A model generated the notes under the pieces. It did not search any database and was not told the DNA's origin. It worked only from the letters and a program-made list of their open reading frames with translations. Position numbers and translations under genes: made by a program. A DNA stretch of 64,000 nt from Mycobacterium spongiae (lineage in GTDB: Bacteria; Actinomycetota; Actinomycetes; Mycobacteriales; Mycobacteriaceae). The stretch is from positions 124,001 through 188,000 of the forward strand of contig NZ_CP046600.1 of NCBI RefSeq assembly GCF_018278905.1, given 5' to 3'. Shown here piece by piece: positions 1 to 9,460 of the stretch (the first letter of the stretch is position 1; each line of letters begins with the position of its first letter).

Positions 1-1351
1 CACCGCCGCGACCACCGACACTGTTATCGACGGCGCTGTCGGGGCCGCTGGCGCCAGCCCCGCCAACTCCGCCGGTGCCACCATCGCCGACCAACCCGCC
101 GTCACCGCCGTCACCGCCGACACCGCCATCGGTGCCGACGGCCGTGGCGTCGGCACCGTTGCCGCCGTTGCCGCCGTTACCCCCGCTGGTCGTTTGTCCA
201 GCTGCGCCGTTCGCGCCGATAAGACCGCCACTGCCACCGGCCCCACCCGCCCCGGGGTTGCCGCCGTTGCCGCCGTCACCGCCGCGACCGGCATTGAGGG
301 TGATGTCGCCGTTGGCGCCGGCGCCGCCGTCACCCCCGAGGCCACCGGCACCACCCGCGCCGCCAGCACCGAACAGCAGCCCACCGTTGCCGCCGGCCCC
401 ACCGGCCCCACCGGGAGAGCCGTCGGTGCCCGCCGCCCCCAGTGTCGCGCCCACATCACCGGCGGCGCCAGCCGCGCCGGCACCGCCCACTCCGCCGTTG
501 CCGATCAACAGCGCGATGCCGCCTTTTCCGCCGGCACCCGCGAGGTCACCGCTACCCCCGGCCCCACCCGCCCCGCCGTCGCCGTAGAACAACCCTCCGC
601 TGCCACCAACCCCACCGGTGCCACCGCTGCCGCCCACGGCAACGCTGGTCCCGCCGACCCCACCGGCCCCGCCGTGACCGAAGAACCCCAGCGGCGCGCC
701 GCCAGCCCCACCGATCCCGCCGGCACCGACGACGCCTACACCCCCAATCCCACCGGCACCACCATTGCCCAGTAGCCATCCACCGGCCCCACCGGCACCG
801 CCCGCCGCGCCCACGAGGCCTGTCCCGCCGGCCCCACCACGGCCACCATTGCCGATCAACCCCGCAGCCCCACCAGCCCCACCAACCTGCCCGGGCGCCC
901 CGGACCCGCCGGCCCCGCCATTACCGAACAGGATCCCGCCGGCCCCGCCGGCAGCCCCGGTGCCGGGAGCCCCGTTGGCGCCGTTACCGATCAGCGGGCG
1001 CCCCAACAAGAATTGGGTGGGGGCGTTGATGACCGCGAGCAGGTCTTGTTCGACGCTTTGCGCTGACGCGTTGAGCGCCTCAGCACCCGCATAGGCCCCC
1101 CCAGCGCTGGTTAGCGCGTGGACGAACTGCTGATGAAACTGTGCCACCTGGGTGCTGAGTACCTGATAGTCGGCGGCGTGAGCGGAAAACAGGGCCGCAA
1201 CGGCCCCCGACACCTCATCCGTGCCGGCGGCCAACACCGTCGTCGTGTTAGCCGCCGCGGCGGCATTGGCCGCGCTGATGGTCGAACCAAGACCGGCCAG
1301 ATCCGTTGCCGCTGTCGCGATAACCTCCGGTGCCGCGATCACAAAAGACAT
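1..1351 (-). CDS. PE_PGRS family protein, 5' part (runs off left edge)
   Basis: The gene starts at an ATG (1351-1349) preceded by an AGGAGG ribosome binding site. The first ~95 residues form a typical PE domain ([20 protein letters not shown]), followed by the linker with [13 protein letters not shown] and then a PGRS region of GGAGG/GGxGGx repeats interrupted by GLIGNGG-, WLLGNGG- and LLFGAGG-type units. About 450 codons are in the window and the frame is still open at base 2, so the 3' end is missing. PE_PGRS proteins are cell-surface or secreted through ESX-5 in slow-growing mycobacteria; the specific role of this one cannot be read from sequence. The Pro/Ala/Arg-rich frames on the opposite strand are mirror images of the GC-rich repeats, not genes. 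Confidence 0.93.
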   Translation of the reverse strand, partial: MSFVIAAPEVIATAATDLAGLGSTISAANAAAAANTTTVLAAGTDEVSGAVAALFSAHAADYQVLSTQVAQFHQQFVHALTSAGGAYAGAEALNASAQSVEQDLLAVINAPTQFLLGRPLIGNGANGAPGTGAAGGAGGILFGNGGAGGSGAPGQVGGAGGAAGLIGNGGRGGAGGTGLVGAAGGAGGAGGWLLGNGGAGGIGGVGVVGAGGIGGAGGAPLGFFGHGGAGGVGGTSVAVGGSGGTGGVGGSGGLFYGDGGAGGAGGSGDLAGAGGKGGIALLIGNGGVGGAGAAGAAGDVGATLGAAGTDGSPGGAGGAGGNGGLLFGAGGAGGAGGLGGDGGAGANGDITLNAGRGGDGGNGGNPGAGGAGGSGGLIGANGAAGQTTSGGNGGNGGNGADATAVGTDGGVGGDGGDGGLVGDGGTGGVGGAGASGPDSAVDNSVGGRGG

Positions 1352-1957
1352 CCGATTCCTCCTACTTAGGTCATGGCCACGCCCACATACCGAGCTGCGC
1401 ATCCCCGGTCTCCACCGAAAACCGCTGCGCCCCACCGCGGAGCATACTATACCTATTTGTACTGAAAAAGCCTAATCTGACTATACCGGGCCACGACCGC
1501 ACGGTCGGCCTGCGCGGAGAAACTCTAATCTCGAAGAAGAAACTCTCATCTAGCCTGGATACGGCATCGGGGTGTAAGTAGGTCCGCCTTGGAAGCGGCC
1601 GATAACCCCTGCGCGGCAAAGAGTTTCGCCGCGAGTGCGTTCGAGGGGTTCGAGTGGCGGATGCGGAGCTATTGAGGTATGGGATAGTCCGACGCCAAGC
1701 AATCTCACCAGCAAGTTGGGCGACCGTCTTCTCCTTGGCGATTTGAAATTGCATTCAACTAGCTGTCACAGCTGCTGCTTCCGCACTTCACGAGGAGGCA
1801 CACGCCGGCTGGGGTGATTCGCACGTTGGGTCAGCCATCAGCTCGGCCATCGTGGGTGACTCGAGCTCGATCGGCTAGACCAGTCACCGGATCGTCGGGC
1901 GCCGGCTTGCAAATCCTTAGCTGATTGCTGGTCGTTTGGTCAAGATACGCTTCGATC
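1352..1957. other. intergenic region between divergent PE_PGRS and ZIP transporter genes
   Basis: About 600 bases without a convincing gene. Short frames exist on both strands (for example minus 1371-1754) but are Arg/Ser-rich, lack ribosome binding sites and resemble no family I know. The region should hold the divergent promoters. Confidence 0.5.
1446..1451 (-). promoter_or_regulatory. possible -10 element (TATAGT) of the PE_PGRS gene
   Basis: On the minus strand TATAGT lies about 95 bases upstream of the PE_PGRS start, in the only AT-rich patch of the intergenic region. No convincing -35 is visible. This is a pattern match only. Confidence 0.2.
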
Positions 1958-2782
1958 GTGAACGAACTCCTCGGACGGAATTTGCTGGCGATCGTCTTGA
2001 TCTTCGCGGTAGCCATGCTCGGGGGGCTGCTCCCTTGGCGCTTCGCTAGCACTCGCAGAAGCGAGGTCTACCTAGGTTGGGGCAACGCATTCGCCGGGGG
2101 AGTACTCCTTGCCGCTGGTCTCATTCACCTGGTGGGCGACGCCGTGGCAGGTTTTGCGGACCTGTGGCCCACGGTCGACTATCCATGGGCACTCACGCTT
2201 GCCGCCGGAGCCTTTCTGCTCATCTTGGGTATCGAGCGAGTGCTGCCGAGAGTGTCTCGGGTTCCTGCGGGCTCGGCCGCTTTGGGCAGTGATCCGGAAT
2301 CGGACTCGATCGTTGCGGCGGCTGATGAATCTAACCGGTACCCCTACTTGCTCCTGTTGACCCTGTCCGTTCATTCCATCATCGCCGGCATGGCGTTGGG
2401 TGCGCAGAAGTCCGTTGCAGGTTTCGTGGCGATATTCATCGCGATCCTGGCTCACAAGTCTGCGGGGGGCTTCGCGCTGGGAGTGAGTTTGCATCGCGTT
2501 GGAACCAACTTTTCCCGCGCGCGGGCGCTCGTGACTGGATTCTCCATCATGACCCCATTGGGCATCATGCTCGGAACCGGCATTTCAGCGCTTCTGGATT
2601 CCACGGGTGCGCAAGTGTTCGAGGCACTCGTCGACGCTATCGCCGGCGGCACATTCCTCTACATAGCCAGCTTGGACATCATTCGTGAAGCGTTCATTCC
2701 CCCACGAGACGACCGGCACATCAGGTGGGTATGGGTCGCCACCGGCCTTACTCTCATGGCCATCGTCGCCATCTGGACGTAG
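1958..2782 (+). CDS. ZIP-family metal (zinc/iron) permease
   Basis: A polytopic membrane protein of about 274 residues with seven to eight hydrophobic segments. The ZIP signature is in the second half: HSIIAGMALGAQ (TM4) followed by HKSAGGFALG (TM5), plus an earlier LIHLVGD. ZIP proteins move zinc or other divalent metals into the cytoplasm. The acidic residue found after the histidine in many ZIP motifs (HSxxEG, HxxxEG) is absent in both helices, as in some eukaryotic ZIP subfamilies. I chose the GTG at 1958; an in-frame TTG at 1925 would add 11 residues. Neither has a strong ribosome binding site. It stands alone between an intergenic region and a non-coding stretch. Confidence 0.85.
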   Translation: MNELLGRNLLAIVLIFAVAMLGGLLPWRFASTRRSEVYLGWGNAFAGGVLLAAGLIHLVGDAVAGFADLWPTVDYPWALTLAAGAFLLILGIERVLPRVSRVPAGSAALGSDPESDSIVAAADESNRYPYLLLLTLSVHSIIAGMALGAQKSVAGFVAIFIAILAHKSAGGFALGVSLHRVGTNFSRARALVTGFSIMTPLGIMLGTGISALLDSTGAQVFEALVDAIAGGTFLYIASLDIIREAFIPPRDDRHIRWVWVATGLTLMAIVAIWT

Positions 2783-3131
2783 ATGTCAACCGGCGTGGAT
2801 GCGGTGGAACGTCCGGAGGATCGTCGCCATCACCAGGTCACGTCGAGGGACTTGGCGCACCAGATCGTCGGGTGGTTCTTCGACCGGGTGGTTCAGGCAG
2901 TCAGTGCCGCCGGCCACGCGATGCATCGGCTCGGACGATGTGATCAGGTACTCGCGCTACGTCATCACCGCAGCCTGACCGGAGAGGTCGTCGCAGACGC
3001 CTCCAGCGGCTCGGTCGGAGGCGCTGGAGGACGACTGAACGAGAGTTCTCCCCTGATCGGGGGTGCAGCGGAAGTCTGTACAGCACATGGATGCTCACCC
3101 ACCGCGCACTGTTGACCTAGGCTAGGCGGCC
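2783..3131. other. intergenic stretch with a short inverted repeat
   Basis: A 110-residue open frame begins directly after the ZIP stop, but its composition is unlike a protein family and it has no ribosome binding site, so I leave it out. The only structure seen is the inverted repeat at 3000-3030. Confidence 0.4.
3000..3030. terminator. possible stem-loop (CCTCCAGCG / CGCTGGAGG)
   Basis: Perfect 9-bp arms at 3000-3008 and 3022-3030 around a 13-base loop, between the ZIP gene and the S9 peptidase. There is no T-run after it, so intrinsic termination is uncertain; mycobacterial terminators often lack the U-tract. Confidence 0.3.
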
Positions 3132-5123
3132 ATGGCGACCTACGGTTCGTGGCCCACTCCGATCACCTCCGAACTCGTTGTGCGGGCCGCCGCCGGACTC
3201 GGCGGCGTGAGCCTGCACGGTGACACCGTGATCTGGTCCGAGCTGCGACCGGAGGAGGGTGGCCGCACTCAACTCGTGCGGCGCACGGGTGACGAACCGC
3301 CCGTCGATCTGTTGCCGAAGGACCGTAATGCCCGCACCGCCGTGCACGAGTACGGCGGGGGCGCCTGGTGGGTCGCGGGTGAGACGGTGTACTTCGTCGA
3401 CTGGGCGGATCAGCGCCTCTACGCCGTCACCGGGGACTCCCCGCCGGTGCCAGTGACCCCCGAGCCGAAGGTGCCGCGCGGCGACCGATGGGCAAACGGA
3501 TGCGTCGCGTCGGGAGGACGATGGGTGTTGGTCGTGCGGGAGCATCACCCGAGCGGGAGTGGCCCAGCCGAGGTGGTCAACGAGATCGTCGTGCTCGACG
3601 GCACCGGCGAGGTCGCCCCACGCACGCTGGTGACGGGCCCGGACTTCGTGTCCGATCCGCGCGTCTCTCCCGACGGCAGTCGGCTGTGCTGGTTGCAGTG
3701 GTCGCATCCCGACATGCCATGGGACGGCACCGAGCTGTGTGTGGCCGACGTGCAGTGGGCCGACATCGGTCCGACACTGGCTGATCCTCGGGTGATCGCC
3801 GGTCGACCCGACGCCGGGCCCGGGGGTGCCGGTGCCGGCGAATCGGTGAGTGCCCCGCGCTGGGCCGAGGACGGCTCCCTGTGGTTCATCTCCGACAGGT
3901 CGGACTGGTGGAACCTCTACCGGTGGGACCCAGGCACGGATGGCGTCACGTGCACCGTGGCTGTCGACGCCGAGATTGGGCTTCCTCAATGGGTTTTCGG
4001 CCAGTCACGCTTTGCGTTCCTATCGGGCGGTCGCACCGTGTTCGCCTTCTCGCGTGCTGGGATCGACTATCTGGCGATGCGACTGTCCGACGGTCGCGTG
4101 GTCGACCTTGATGTGCCCTACACTTCGTTCGCCTCGATCCAGGCCGACGGTGACCGCGTCGTTTTCGTTGGTGCTTCCGCCACCGTCGAGCCGGCCGTGG
4201 TGTCGGTTCGCGTGGAGACCACGGGTGCGGTCACTGCGACCGAGATACTGCGTCCACCCCGTGATCTCGGGCTCGACGTGAGGCTATTCTCGCGGCCTGA
4301 GTCAATCTCGTTCCCGTCCAGCGAAGGCCGCACCGCCCACGCGTTGTTCTACCCACCGACCAACCCGGATGTGACCGCCGAGACCGGAGAGCTGCCGCCG
4401 CTGCTCGTGCTGATCCACGGCGGGCCTACCAGTGCGGCCCGGCCGATGCTGCAACTCGGTACGCAGTATTGGACGAGCCGGGGCTTCGCAGTGGTGGACG
4501 TCAACTACGGCGGGTCGACCGGCTACGGGCGCGCCTACCGCAACCAGCTTCGCCACCAGTGGGGCATCGTCGACCTCGACGACTGCGAGGCGGCGGCCCG
4601 CTGGTTGGCCGAGCAGCAGCGCGTCGATCCCGCCAGGTTGTGTATCCGGGGTGGGTCGGCCGGCGGCTATACGACGCTGGCGGCCCTCGCCTTCCGGAAC
4701 ACGTTTGCCGCCGGCGCCAGTCACTTCGGCGTGGCCGACCTCGAAGCGCTGGCCACCGAGACCCACAAGTTCGAGAGCCGGTATCTGGACGGGCTCATCG
4801 GGCACTACCCGGCTCGACGCGACCTCTACCTCGAACGCTCGCCGATCCACCACATCGACGGCTTCGACCGCCCGCTCATCGTCCTGCAAGGCCTCGAGGA
4901 TGAGATTGTGCCGCCCAACCAGGCCGAGATGATCGTCGAGGCTCTTCGCGCCAAGGGCATCCCGGTGGCCTACGTCGCCTTCGAGGGTGAACAGCACGGG
5001 TTCCGCCAGGCGGTGAACATCCGTCGGGCGCTTGATGCCGAACTGTCCTTCTACGCACAGGTTTTCGGGTTCACGCTGCCCGCGGGGGAGCGCATCGATC
5101 TCGTTCCTGTCGAGAACCTGTAG
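3132..5123 (+). CDS. S9 family (prolyl oligopeptidase-type) peptidase
   Basis: 663 residues: an N-terminal beta-propeller-like half (repeated WxxDG and DPRVSPDGSRLCWLQW segments) and a C-terminal alpha/beta-hydrolase domain. The catalytic triad is visible: Ser509 in GGSAGGY, Asp590 in GLEDEIVPP and His622 in GEQHGF. The family (dipeptidyl aminopeptidase / acylaminoacyl peptidase type) cleaves short peptides in the cytoplasm; no signal peptide is seen. The ATG at 3132 follows GGCTAGGCGGCC. Single gene, convergent with the WYL regulator downstream. Confidence 0.92.
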   Translation: MATYGSWPTPITSELVVRAAAGLGGVSLHGDTVIWSELRPEEGGRTQLVRRTGDEPPVDLLPKDRNARTAVHEYGGGAWWVAGETVYFVDWADQRLYAVTGDSPPVPVTPEPKVPRGDRWANGCVASGGRWVLVVREHHPSGSGPAEVVNEIVVLDGTGEVAPRTLVTGPDFVSDPRVSPDGSRLCWLQWSHPDMPWDGTELCVADVQWADIGPTLADPRVIAGRPDAGPGGAGAGESVSAPRWAEDGSLWFISDRSDWWNLYRWDPGTDGVTCTVAVDAEIGLPQWVFGQSRFAFLSGGRTVFAFSRAGIDYLAMRLSDGRVVDLDVPYTSFASIQADGDRVVFVGASATVEPAVVSVRVETTGAVTATEILRPPRDLGLDVRLFSRPESISFPSSEGRTAHALFYPPTNPDVTAETGELPPLLVLIHGGPTSAARPMLQLGTQYWTSRGFAVVDVNYGGSTGYGRAYRNQLRHQWGIVDLDDCEAAARWLAEQQRVDPARLCIRGGSAGGYTTLAALAFRNTFAAGASHFGVADLEALATETHKFESRYLDGLIGHYPARRDLYLERSPIHHIDGFDRPLIVLQGLEDEIVPPNQAEMIVEALRAKGIPVAYVAFEGEQHGFRQAVNIRRALDAELSFYAQVFGFTLPAGERIDLVPVENL

Positions 5124-5242
5124 CCGCAAGCAGCCGACGTCGGTGCCCTGGGTGAACCGTTCCGGGTTTGATGCCGCTTCCTTCTGTGTACTTTTGCACC
5201 AGCGTTCGGACGCGACCGGTCGCGTGAGCAAGCGGCGCGTAT

Positions 5243-6196
5243 TCAGCTGTAGCGCGTTACCAGCGCGTCGCCGATCGCGGCAAGGTGGTCGCGCACGCCC
5301 TGCGGGCCGGTGACGTCGAGCCATTCGATGAGCCCGGCAAGTTCGCCGGCGAGGGCGTACTCGTTGTGGCCCCGGATCACAATCTCGATCCGGCCGCCGG
5401 GCGTGGAACCGCCCACCTCGAGGCGGCCCCCGAGAATCGCCCGGAGCAGGCCGAGCCCGTCGGGAGCACACGTGGCCTGAATCTCGACGGGGGTGCGCTT
5501 TCGGTCGACCTCGTCGGCGATCTCGCGCCAGCTCTCGGCAAGGTCGAAACCCTCGGGTCGGTGGACGGGATTGTCGGTCACGTCGACCGACGAGACACGG
5601 TCGATTCGGAAGGTCCGTCGACCGGACTCTGTATCGGAGACCAGATACCACGTCGAGCCCTTGGCGACAATGCCCAATGGGTGGACGGTCCGCTCGGTCT
5701 CGGCGCCCTGGCGGTCGACGTAGCCTAGCCGTATCTGGACGCCGCGGATCACCGCCTCTTGAAGTTCATCGAGAAACCGGGGTGGTGGTCGGGGCTCCAC
5801 GAGCTGGCTGGATCCCCAGTGTCGGGGGTCTACGACGAGTGATGTCGCGGCTGCCTGGGCCTGCGCCCGGAAGGGCTCGGGCAGTGCGCGCACAAGCTTG
5901 CGCAGAGCGGCCTTCACGCCCGGGGTTGCCGTCGAGGCGGGTCCGGCTACGAGAAACAGTGCCCGAGCCTCACTCGCGGTCAGCCCTGAGAGGTCGGTGC
6001 GGGCGCCGCCCACCAGACGCCACCCGCCTCCTCGTCCCTGCATGGAGTAGACAGGCACCCCGGCGACGCTCAACGCTTCGAGGTCGCGGCGGGCGGTGCG
6101 CTCGGACACCTCCAACTCCAGAGCGACCTCCGATGCGGTGATCTGTTTGCGATGTTGTAGCAGCAGGAGGATGGCTACGAGGCGGTCGGCTCGCAT
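5243..6196 (-). CDS. WYL-domain transcriptional regulator (YafY/DeoR-type HTH)
   Basis: 317 residues. Residues 1-55 are a winged helix-turn-helix (LVAILLLLQHRKQITASEVA, SERTARRDLEAL), the middle and C-terminal parts are the WYL ligand-sensing region (LGYVDRQG, HPLGIVAKGSTWYLV, RTFRIDRV) and a WCX-like tail. Such proteins bind small ligands and repress or activate nearby genes. It is divergent from the MDMPI-like gene at 6260, with only 63 bases between the two starts and a perfect inverted repeat there, so self-regulation and control of that neighbour are likely. Confidence 0.92.
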   Translation of the reverse strand: MRADRLVAILLLLQHRKQITASEVALELEVSERTARRDLEALSVAGVPVYSMQGRGGGWRLVGGARTDLSGLTASEARALFLVAGPASTATPGVKAALRKLVRALPEPFRAQAQAAATSLVVDPRHWGSSQLVEPRPPPRFLDELQEAVIRGVQIRLGYVDRQGAETERTVHPLGIVAKGSTWYLVSDTESGRRTFRIDRVSSVDVTDNPVHRPEGFDLAESWREIADEVDRKRTPVEIQATCAPDGLGLLRAILGGRLEVGGSTPGGRIEIVIRGHNEYALAGELAGLIEWLDVTGPQGVRDHLAAIGDALVTRYS

Positions 6197-6213
6197 GCAA
6201 CGACACTTTCACA

Positions 6214-6242
6214 CCAAACCGGACACCAGATGACCGGTTTGG
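6214..6242. promoter_or_regulatory. candidate operator of the WYL regulator
   Basis: Inverted repeat CCAAACCGG (6214-6222) and CCGGTTTGG (6234-6242), perfect 9-bp arms with an 11-base spacer, so half-site centres are 20 bp apart, about two helical turns. It sits in the short intergenic region between the two divergent starts. Confidence 0.6.
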
Positions 6243-6259
6243 GTCGGCACAATGGCGCC

Positions 6260-6910
6260 ATGATCACACCGACCAGTCCCACCGGCAACCACCTCAAGGA
6301 TCCCCGGCCGATCCTCGACCGTGCCATCGTCACCGGCGGGTCCGTCATTGCCGGCGTCCGGCCAGAGCGACTCACTCACCCGACTCCCTGCACAGACATG
6401 AACGTGCGGGAACTGCTTGCCCACCTCATTGGTGTGCTTGACCGCGTTGCTGCGCTCGGCAACGGCGACGATCCTTTCACCGTCACCGAGGCCCCTGTCC
6501 CCGACGATCGCTGGCTCGATGCGTGGCGGGAGTCAGGCAGACGAGCTACGGGTGCCTGGAGCGACGACGCCGTGCTCGAGCGACCCATGGCACTGCCGTG
6601 GATCGAAGGCAACGGCGCCGAGGTGCTGGCGTCGTACTTCTCCGAGCTAATCGTCCACACGTGGGACCTTGCGACGGCTACCGGTCAGCACCCTGACTGG
6701 GACGATACGGTCGTCGCCGCGGCACTCGACGGGGCACGCCAGATCCTCCCCGCCGAGAACCGCCGGGGTCTCTATGAGGAGATCTCAGCCACGATGGGCC
6801 TCGACGAGGTCGGCGTCCCCTTCGCCGAGGCCGTACCGATACCCGATGACGCTCCCGCCATCGACCGCCTCGTCGCCTGGACCGGCCGGGATCCGCGCCA
6901 CCGATCCTGA
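6260..6910 (+). CDS. TIGR03086-type protein (mycothiol-dependent maleylpyruvate isomerase N-terminal / DinB-like fold)
   Basis: 216 residues. It has the pattern of the actinobacterial MDMPI_N family: RLTHPTPCTDMNVRELLAHL, later ELIVHTWDLATATG with the conserved HxWDLA motif. Relatives are metal-binding four-helix bundles, some acting as mycothiol-dependent transferases or isomerases. I use the ATG at 6260; an earlier ATG at 6230 would lie inside the operator palindrome. The substrate is unknown. Its divergent WYL regulator probably controls it. Confidence 0.85.
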   Translation: MITPTSPTGNHLKDPRPILDRAIVTGGSVIAGVRPERLTHPTPCTDMNVRELLAHLIGVLDRVAALGNGDDPFTVTEAPVPDDRWLDAWRESGRRATGAWSDDAVLERPMALPWIEGNGAEVLASYFSELIVHTWDLATATGQHPDWDDTVVAAALDGARQILPAENRRGLYEEISATMGLDEVGVPFAEAVPIPDDAPAIDRLVAWTGRDPRHRS

Positions 6911-7115
6911 GGTACGGACCAGCGTGGCTGTCCAAGGATCCGGCGGATCTGCGAATCGTGTTCTTAGGTGCGGTCCGCGTGAGACGAACCTTGAACGAGT
7001 AGGTCAGCGGCGCGAGAACATGCGGCCGAACGTCAGAACCCACCAATGAGGACAACGGGACGGACCCCTGCGCTGTCCGATAATTGCCAACGCTGTCCCT
7101 GGTTAACTTTGGGGC
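6911..7115. other. intergenic, nothing recognised
   Basis: About 200 bases upstream of the DUF1772 gene. No gene, repeat or clear promoter motif was recognised. Confidence 0.4.
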
Positions 7116-7646
7116 GTGAATAGGGGCCTCTTTGTCAGCCTGACCGCCCTCGCTGTGATCGCCAGCGCTATGGCGGGCGGAATGATGTACGTGTTCTCCA
7201 CCTTCGTGATGCGGGGGCTGGACCGGACCGGTCCGGTCGCGGCGATCACCGCGATGCGCGGTATCAACGCTGAAGCGGAGTCCAATCCGGCTTTCCTGCT
7301 GGGGTACTTCGGTGCAACGATCCTGGCTCTGGCGGTCGGCGTGTTCGCCGTCATCCGACTAAGTCAACCCGGAAGCTGGTGGGTGCTGGTAGGCGCGGTC
7401 TGCGGGATTCTCGCCGCGATCATCACTGTCGCCGTCAACGTGCCGCTCAACAACCATCTTGACGGTGTGAATCCGGTGGGGTTGTCAGCCGTCGATGCCG
7501 CCCGCGAGTGGCGCGCCTACTCCAGAACATGGACGGCGTGGAACCATGTCCGAACCGTAACCGCGTTGGTCGCCGCCCTATTGATGCAGATCGGGCTTGC
7601 GCGACAGCTGAACGATTTGCGACATCGCGGTCAAGGTCGCGCCTGA
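7116..7646 (+). CDS. DUF1772 (anthrone-oxygenase-like) membrane protein
   Basis: 176 residues with four hydrophobic segments (about 7-30, 62-80, 89-108 and 145-163). The motifs VPLNNHLD and REWRAYSRTWTAWNHVRT match the DUF1772 family, which includes fungal anthrone oxygenases. The bacterial members are integral membrane proteins of unproven function. The start is a GTG at 7116 without a strong ribosome binding site. Confidence 0.82.
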   Translation: MNRGLFVSLTALAVIASAMAGGMMYVFSTFVMRGLDRTGPVAAITAMRGINAEAESNPAFLLGYFGATILALAVGVFAVIRLSQPGSWWVLVGAVCGILAAIITVAVNVPLNNHLDGVNPVGLSAVDAAREWRAYSRTWTAWNHVRTVTALVAALLMQIGLARQLNDLRHRGQGRA

Positions 7647-7759
7647 AGATCGCTATAGCGGCGTTCTAGGCCCGACGGTGTTGCCTGCACCATGGTCTTC
7701 GGGTGCATTGCGGATCAAGATTACGTCTAGCGGTTTGTACCAGCCTGGAAGGCAGTCGG

Positions 7760-9271
7760 ATGACCAATCTCAGTTCGAACCTGGTTGAGGCCAGGCGCAA
7801 CCATCCTGACAGCGTCGCGCTGCGTTGTGACGACCTAACGCTCACCTACGCCGAGTTCGACGCCGCCGCCGCACGTGTCGCCACCTTCCTTGATCAGGCG
7901 GGGGTGGAGTCCGGCGACCGCATCGGGGTGATGCTGCCCAACACGCCGGCGTTTGCTGTGGTGTTCTACGGCATCCTGCGCCGCGGTGCGATGGCGGTTC
8001 CGGCGAACCCACTGCTGAAGGCCCGCGAGATTGAGTACTACCTAGCCAACACCGGCGCGAAGGCATTGTTCGCACCACCTGGCGAAGCCGACCAGGCCAT
8101 GGCCGGTGCTGCTGCGGCCGGCGCCGAGTGCTGGGTGGTCGATGACGCGGGTCTGGCCAAGCTGATTGCGGGTGTGGCTCAGCAGGGCGAGCCGGTGCTG
8201 CGGGCCGACACCGACGCCGCCGTCATCCTGCACACCTCGGGCACCACGGGAAAACCCAAGGGCGCGGTGCTCACCCATGGTGGGCTGGGCCACAACGCCG
8301 AGGTATGTGTGCGCACGCTGACCCGTATCGGACCGCAGGACGTTGTGATGGGCTGTCTGCCGTTGTTTCACGTGTTCGGCCTGACCTGCGGGCTCAACTC
8401 AGCGGTCCTCGCCGGCGCGACGCTCACCCTGGTTGCACGCTTCGATCCGCGCAAGGCGCTCGAGGTGATAGAGCGCGACGGCGTCACCGTGTTCGAGGGT
8501 GTGCCGACGATGTATTCGGCGCTGCTGGGCCCGGCAGCGGGCGCGTCACCCACATCGGCCCGAACATTGCGGGTCTGCATCTCGGGCGGCGCATCACTTC
8601 CTGTGCGGGTGCTCGCGGACTTCGAGAAGGCTTTTGGCTGCACGATTCTCGAGGGCTACGGGCTGTCCGAGACATCCCCAGTCGCCTCGTTCAACCATCC
8701 CGACAAGCCCCGCAAGGCCGGCTCGGTGGGCACCCCCATCGAGGGTGTCGAGATGCGTCTGGTGGACCTCAACGGAGCCGAAGTGCCGCGAGGCGAGCCA
8801 GGCGAGATCCAGATCCGCGGCCACAACATCATGAAGGGCTACTGGAACCTGCCGGAAGCCACCCGGTCGGCGATTTCCGAGGACGGCTGGTTTTCCACCG
8901 GCGACATGGGGCGCATCGACGAGGACGGCTACTACTACATCGTCGACCGCAAGAAGGACCTCATCATTCGCGGCGGATACAACGTGTACCCCCGGGAGAT
9001 CGAGGAGGTGCTCTACGAGCATCCGGCGGTGGCCGAGGCCGCCGTCGTCGGCATTGCGCACGATTCGCTCGGCGAGGAAATCGGCGCTGCGGTCGTGCTC
9101 AAAGACGGCGCTACCGCCGAATCCAACGAGCTGCGCGACTTCGCAAAAAACCGGGTGGCCGCCTACAAGTACCCGCGACAGGTGTGGATCCTCGATGCCC
9201 TACCCAAGGGGCCGACCGGCAAGGTGTTGCGCCGCGAGATCACTATTCCGACGACCCAAAGTGGAGAATAA
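7760..9271 (+). CDS. acyl-CoA ligase (FadD / AMP-dependent synthetase family)
   Basis: 503 residues of the ANL superfamily. The ATP-binding P-loop is LHTSGTTGKPKGAV, the adenylate motif GYGLSETSP, then WFSTGDMGRIDEDGYYYIVDRKKD and the catalytic lysine region GPTGKVLRR near the C-terminus. It would activate a fatty or aromatic carboxylic acid to an acyl-CoA through an acyl-adenylate in the cytoplasm. I start it at the ATG 7760, preceded by GGAAGG; an upstream in-frame codon at 7703 lacks support. The remnant of a second related ligase follows directly. Confidence 0.93.
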   Translation: MTNLSSNLVEARRNHPDSVALRCDDLTLTYAEFDAAAARVATFLDQAGVESGDRIGVMLPNTPAFAVVFYGILRRGAMAVPANPLLKAREIEYYLANTGAKALFAPPGEADQAMAGAAAAGAECWVVDDAGLAKLIAGVAQQGEPVLRADTDAAVILHTSGTTGKPKGAVLTHGGLGHNAEVCVRTLTRIGPQDVVMGCLPLFHVFGLTCGLNSAVLAGATLTLVARFDPRKALEVIERDGVTVFEGVPTMYSALLGPAAGASPTSARTLRVCISGGASLPVRVLADFEKAFGCTILEGYGLSETSPVASFNHPDKPRKAGSVGTPIEGVEMRLVDLNGAEVPRGEPGEIQIRGHNIMKGYWNLPEATRSAISEDGWFSTGDMGRIDEDGYYYIVDRKKDLIIRGGYNVYPREIEEVLYEHPAVAEAAVVGIAHDSLGEEIGAAVVLKDGATAESNELRDFAKNRVAAYKYPRQVWILDALPKGPTGKVLRREITIPTTQSGE

Positions 9272-9277
9272 CCGCAT

Positions 9278-9460
9278 GGTGCCGAACCAAACCTGTTCCG
9301 GCCCAACGCCATGCGCGGCTATCTCAACCGTCCTGAGGAGGCGGCGAGGACGATCGTCGACAGCTAGCTGCACACCGGCGACGTGGGTCGCCTCGCCGAG
9401 GACGGCTGCCTGGTGTGGTGGGTCGGGCCAAGGACGCGATTGTGGGTGCGGCAATTGTGG
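9278..9460 (+). pseudogene. relic of a second acyl-CoA ligase (4CL/FadD type)
   Basis: The reading frame from 9278 gives GAEPNLFRPNAMRGYLNRP, then EEAARTIVDS, a TAG stop (9365-9367) and LHTGDVGRLAEDGCLV; a shift of frame near 9411-9424 then gives VGRAKDAIV. This is the order of the conserved ANL segment (GPNVMRGYLN, DGWLHTGDVG, DGYLxxxDRAKD). The stop stands where Trp is usual. Only about 60 codons of homology survive, with a nonsense codon and a frameshift, so it is a decayed duplicate or a remnant of a lost neighbour. Confidence 0.75.

Noticed and set aside
75..1094. Pro/Ala- and Arg-rich open frames on the plus strand opposite the PE_PGRS gene
   Set aside because: They mirror the GC-rich PGRS repeats; no ribosome binding sites or family resemblance. 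The same applies to plus-strand frames at 45.4-47.2 kb and 54.0-58.5 kb.
1371..1754. 127-codon minus-strand frame
   Set aside because: Arg-rich, no ribosome binding site, overlaps the PE_PGRS promoter region.
2783..3115. 110-codon frame starting at the ZIP stop
   Set aside because: No ribosome binding site, composition unlike a protein, includes the stem-loop.
4302..5651. Long minus-strand frame (449 codons)
   Set aside because: It overlaps the catalytic half of the S9 peptidase and the end of the WYL gene; Arg/Pro-rich shadow.
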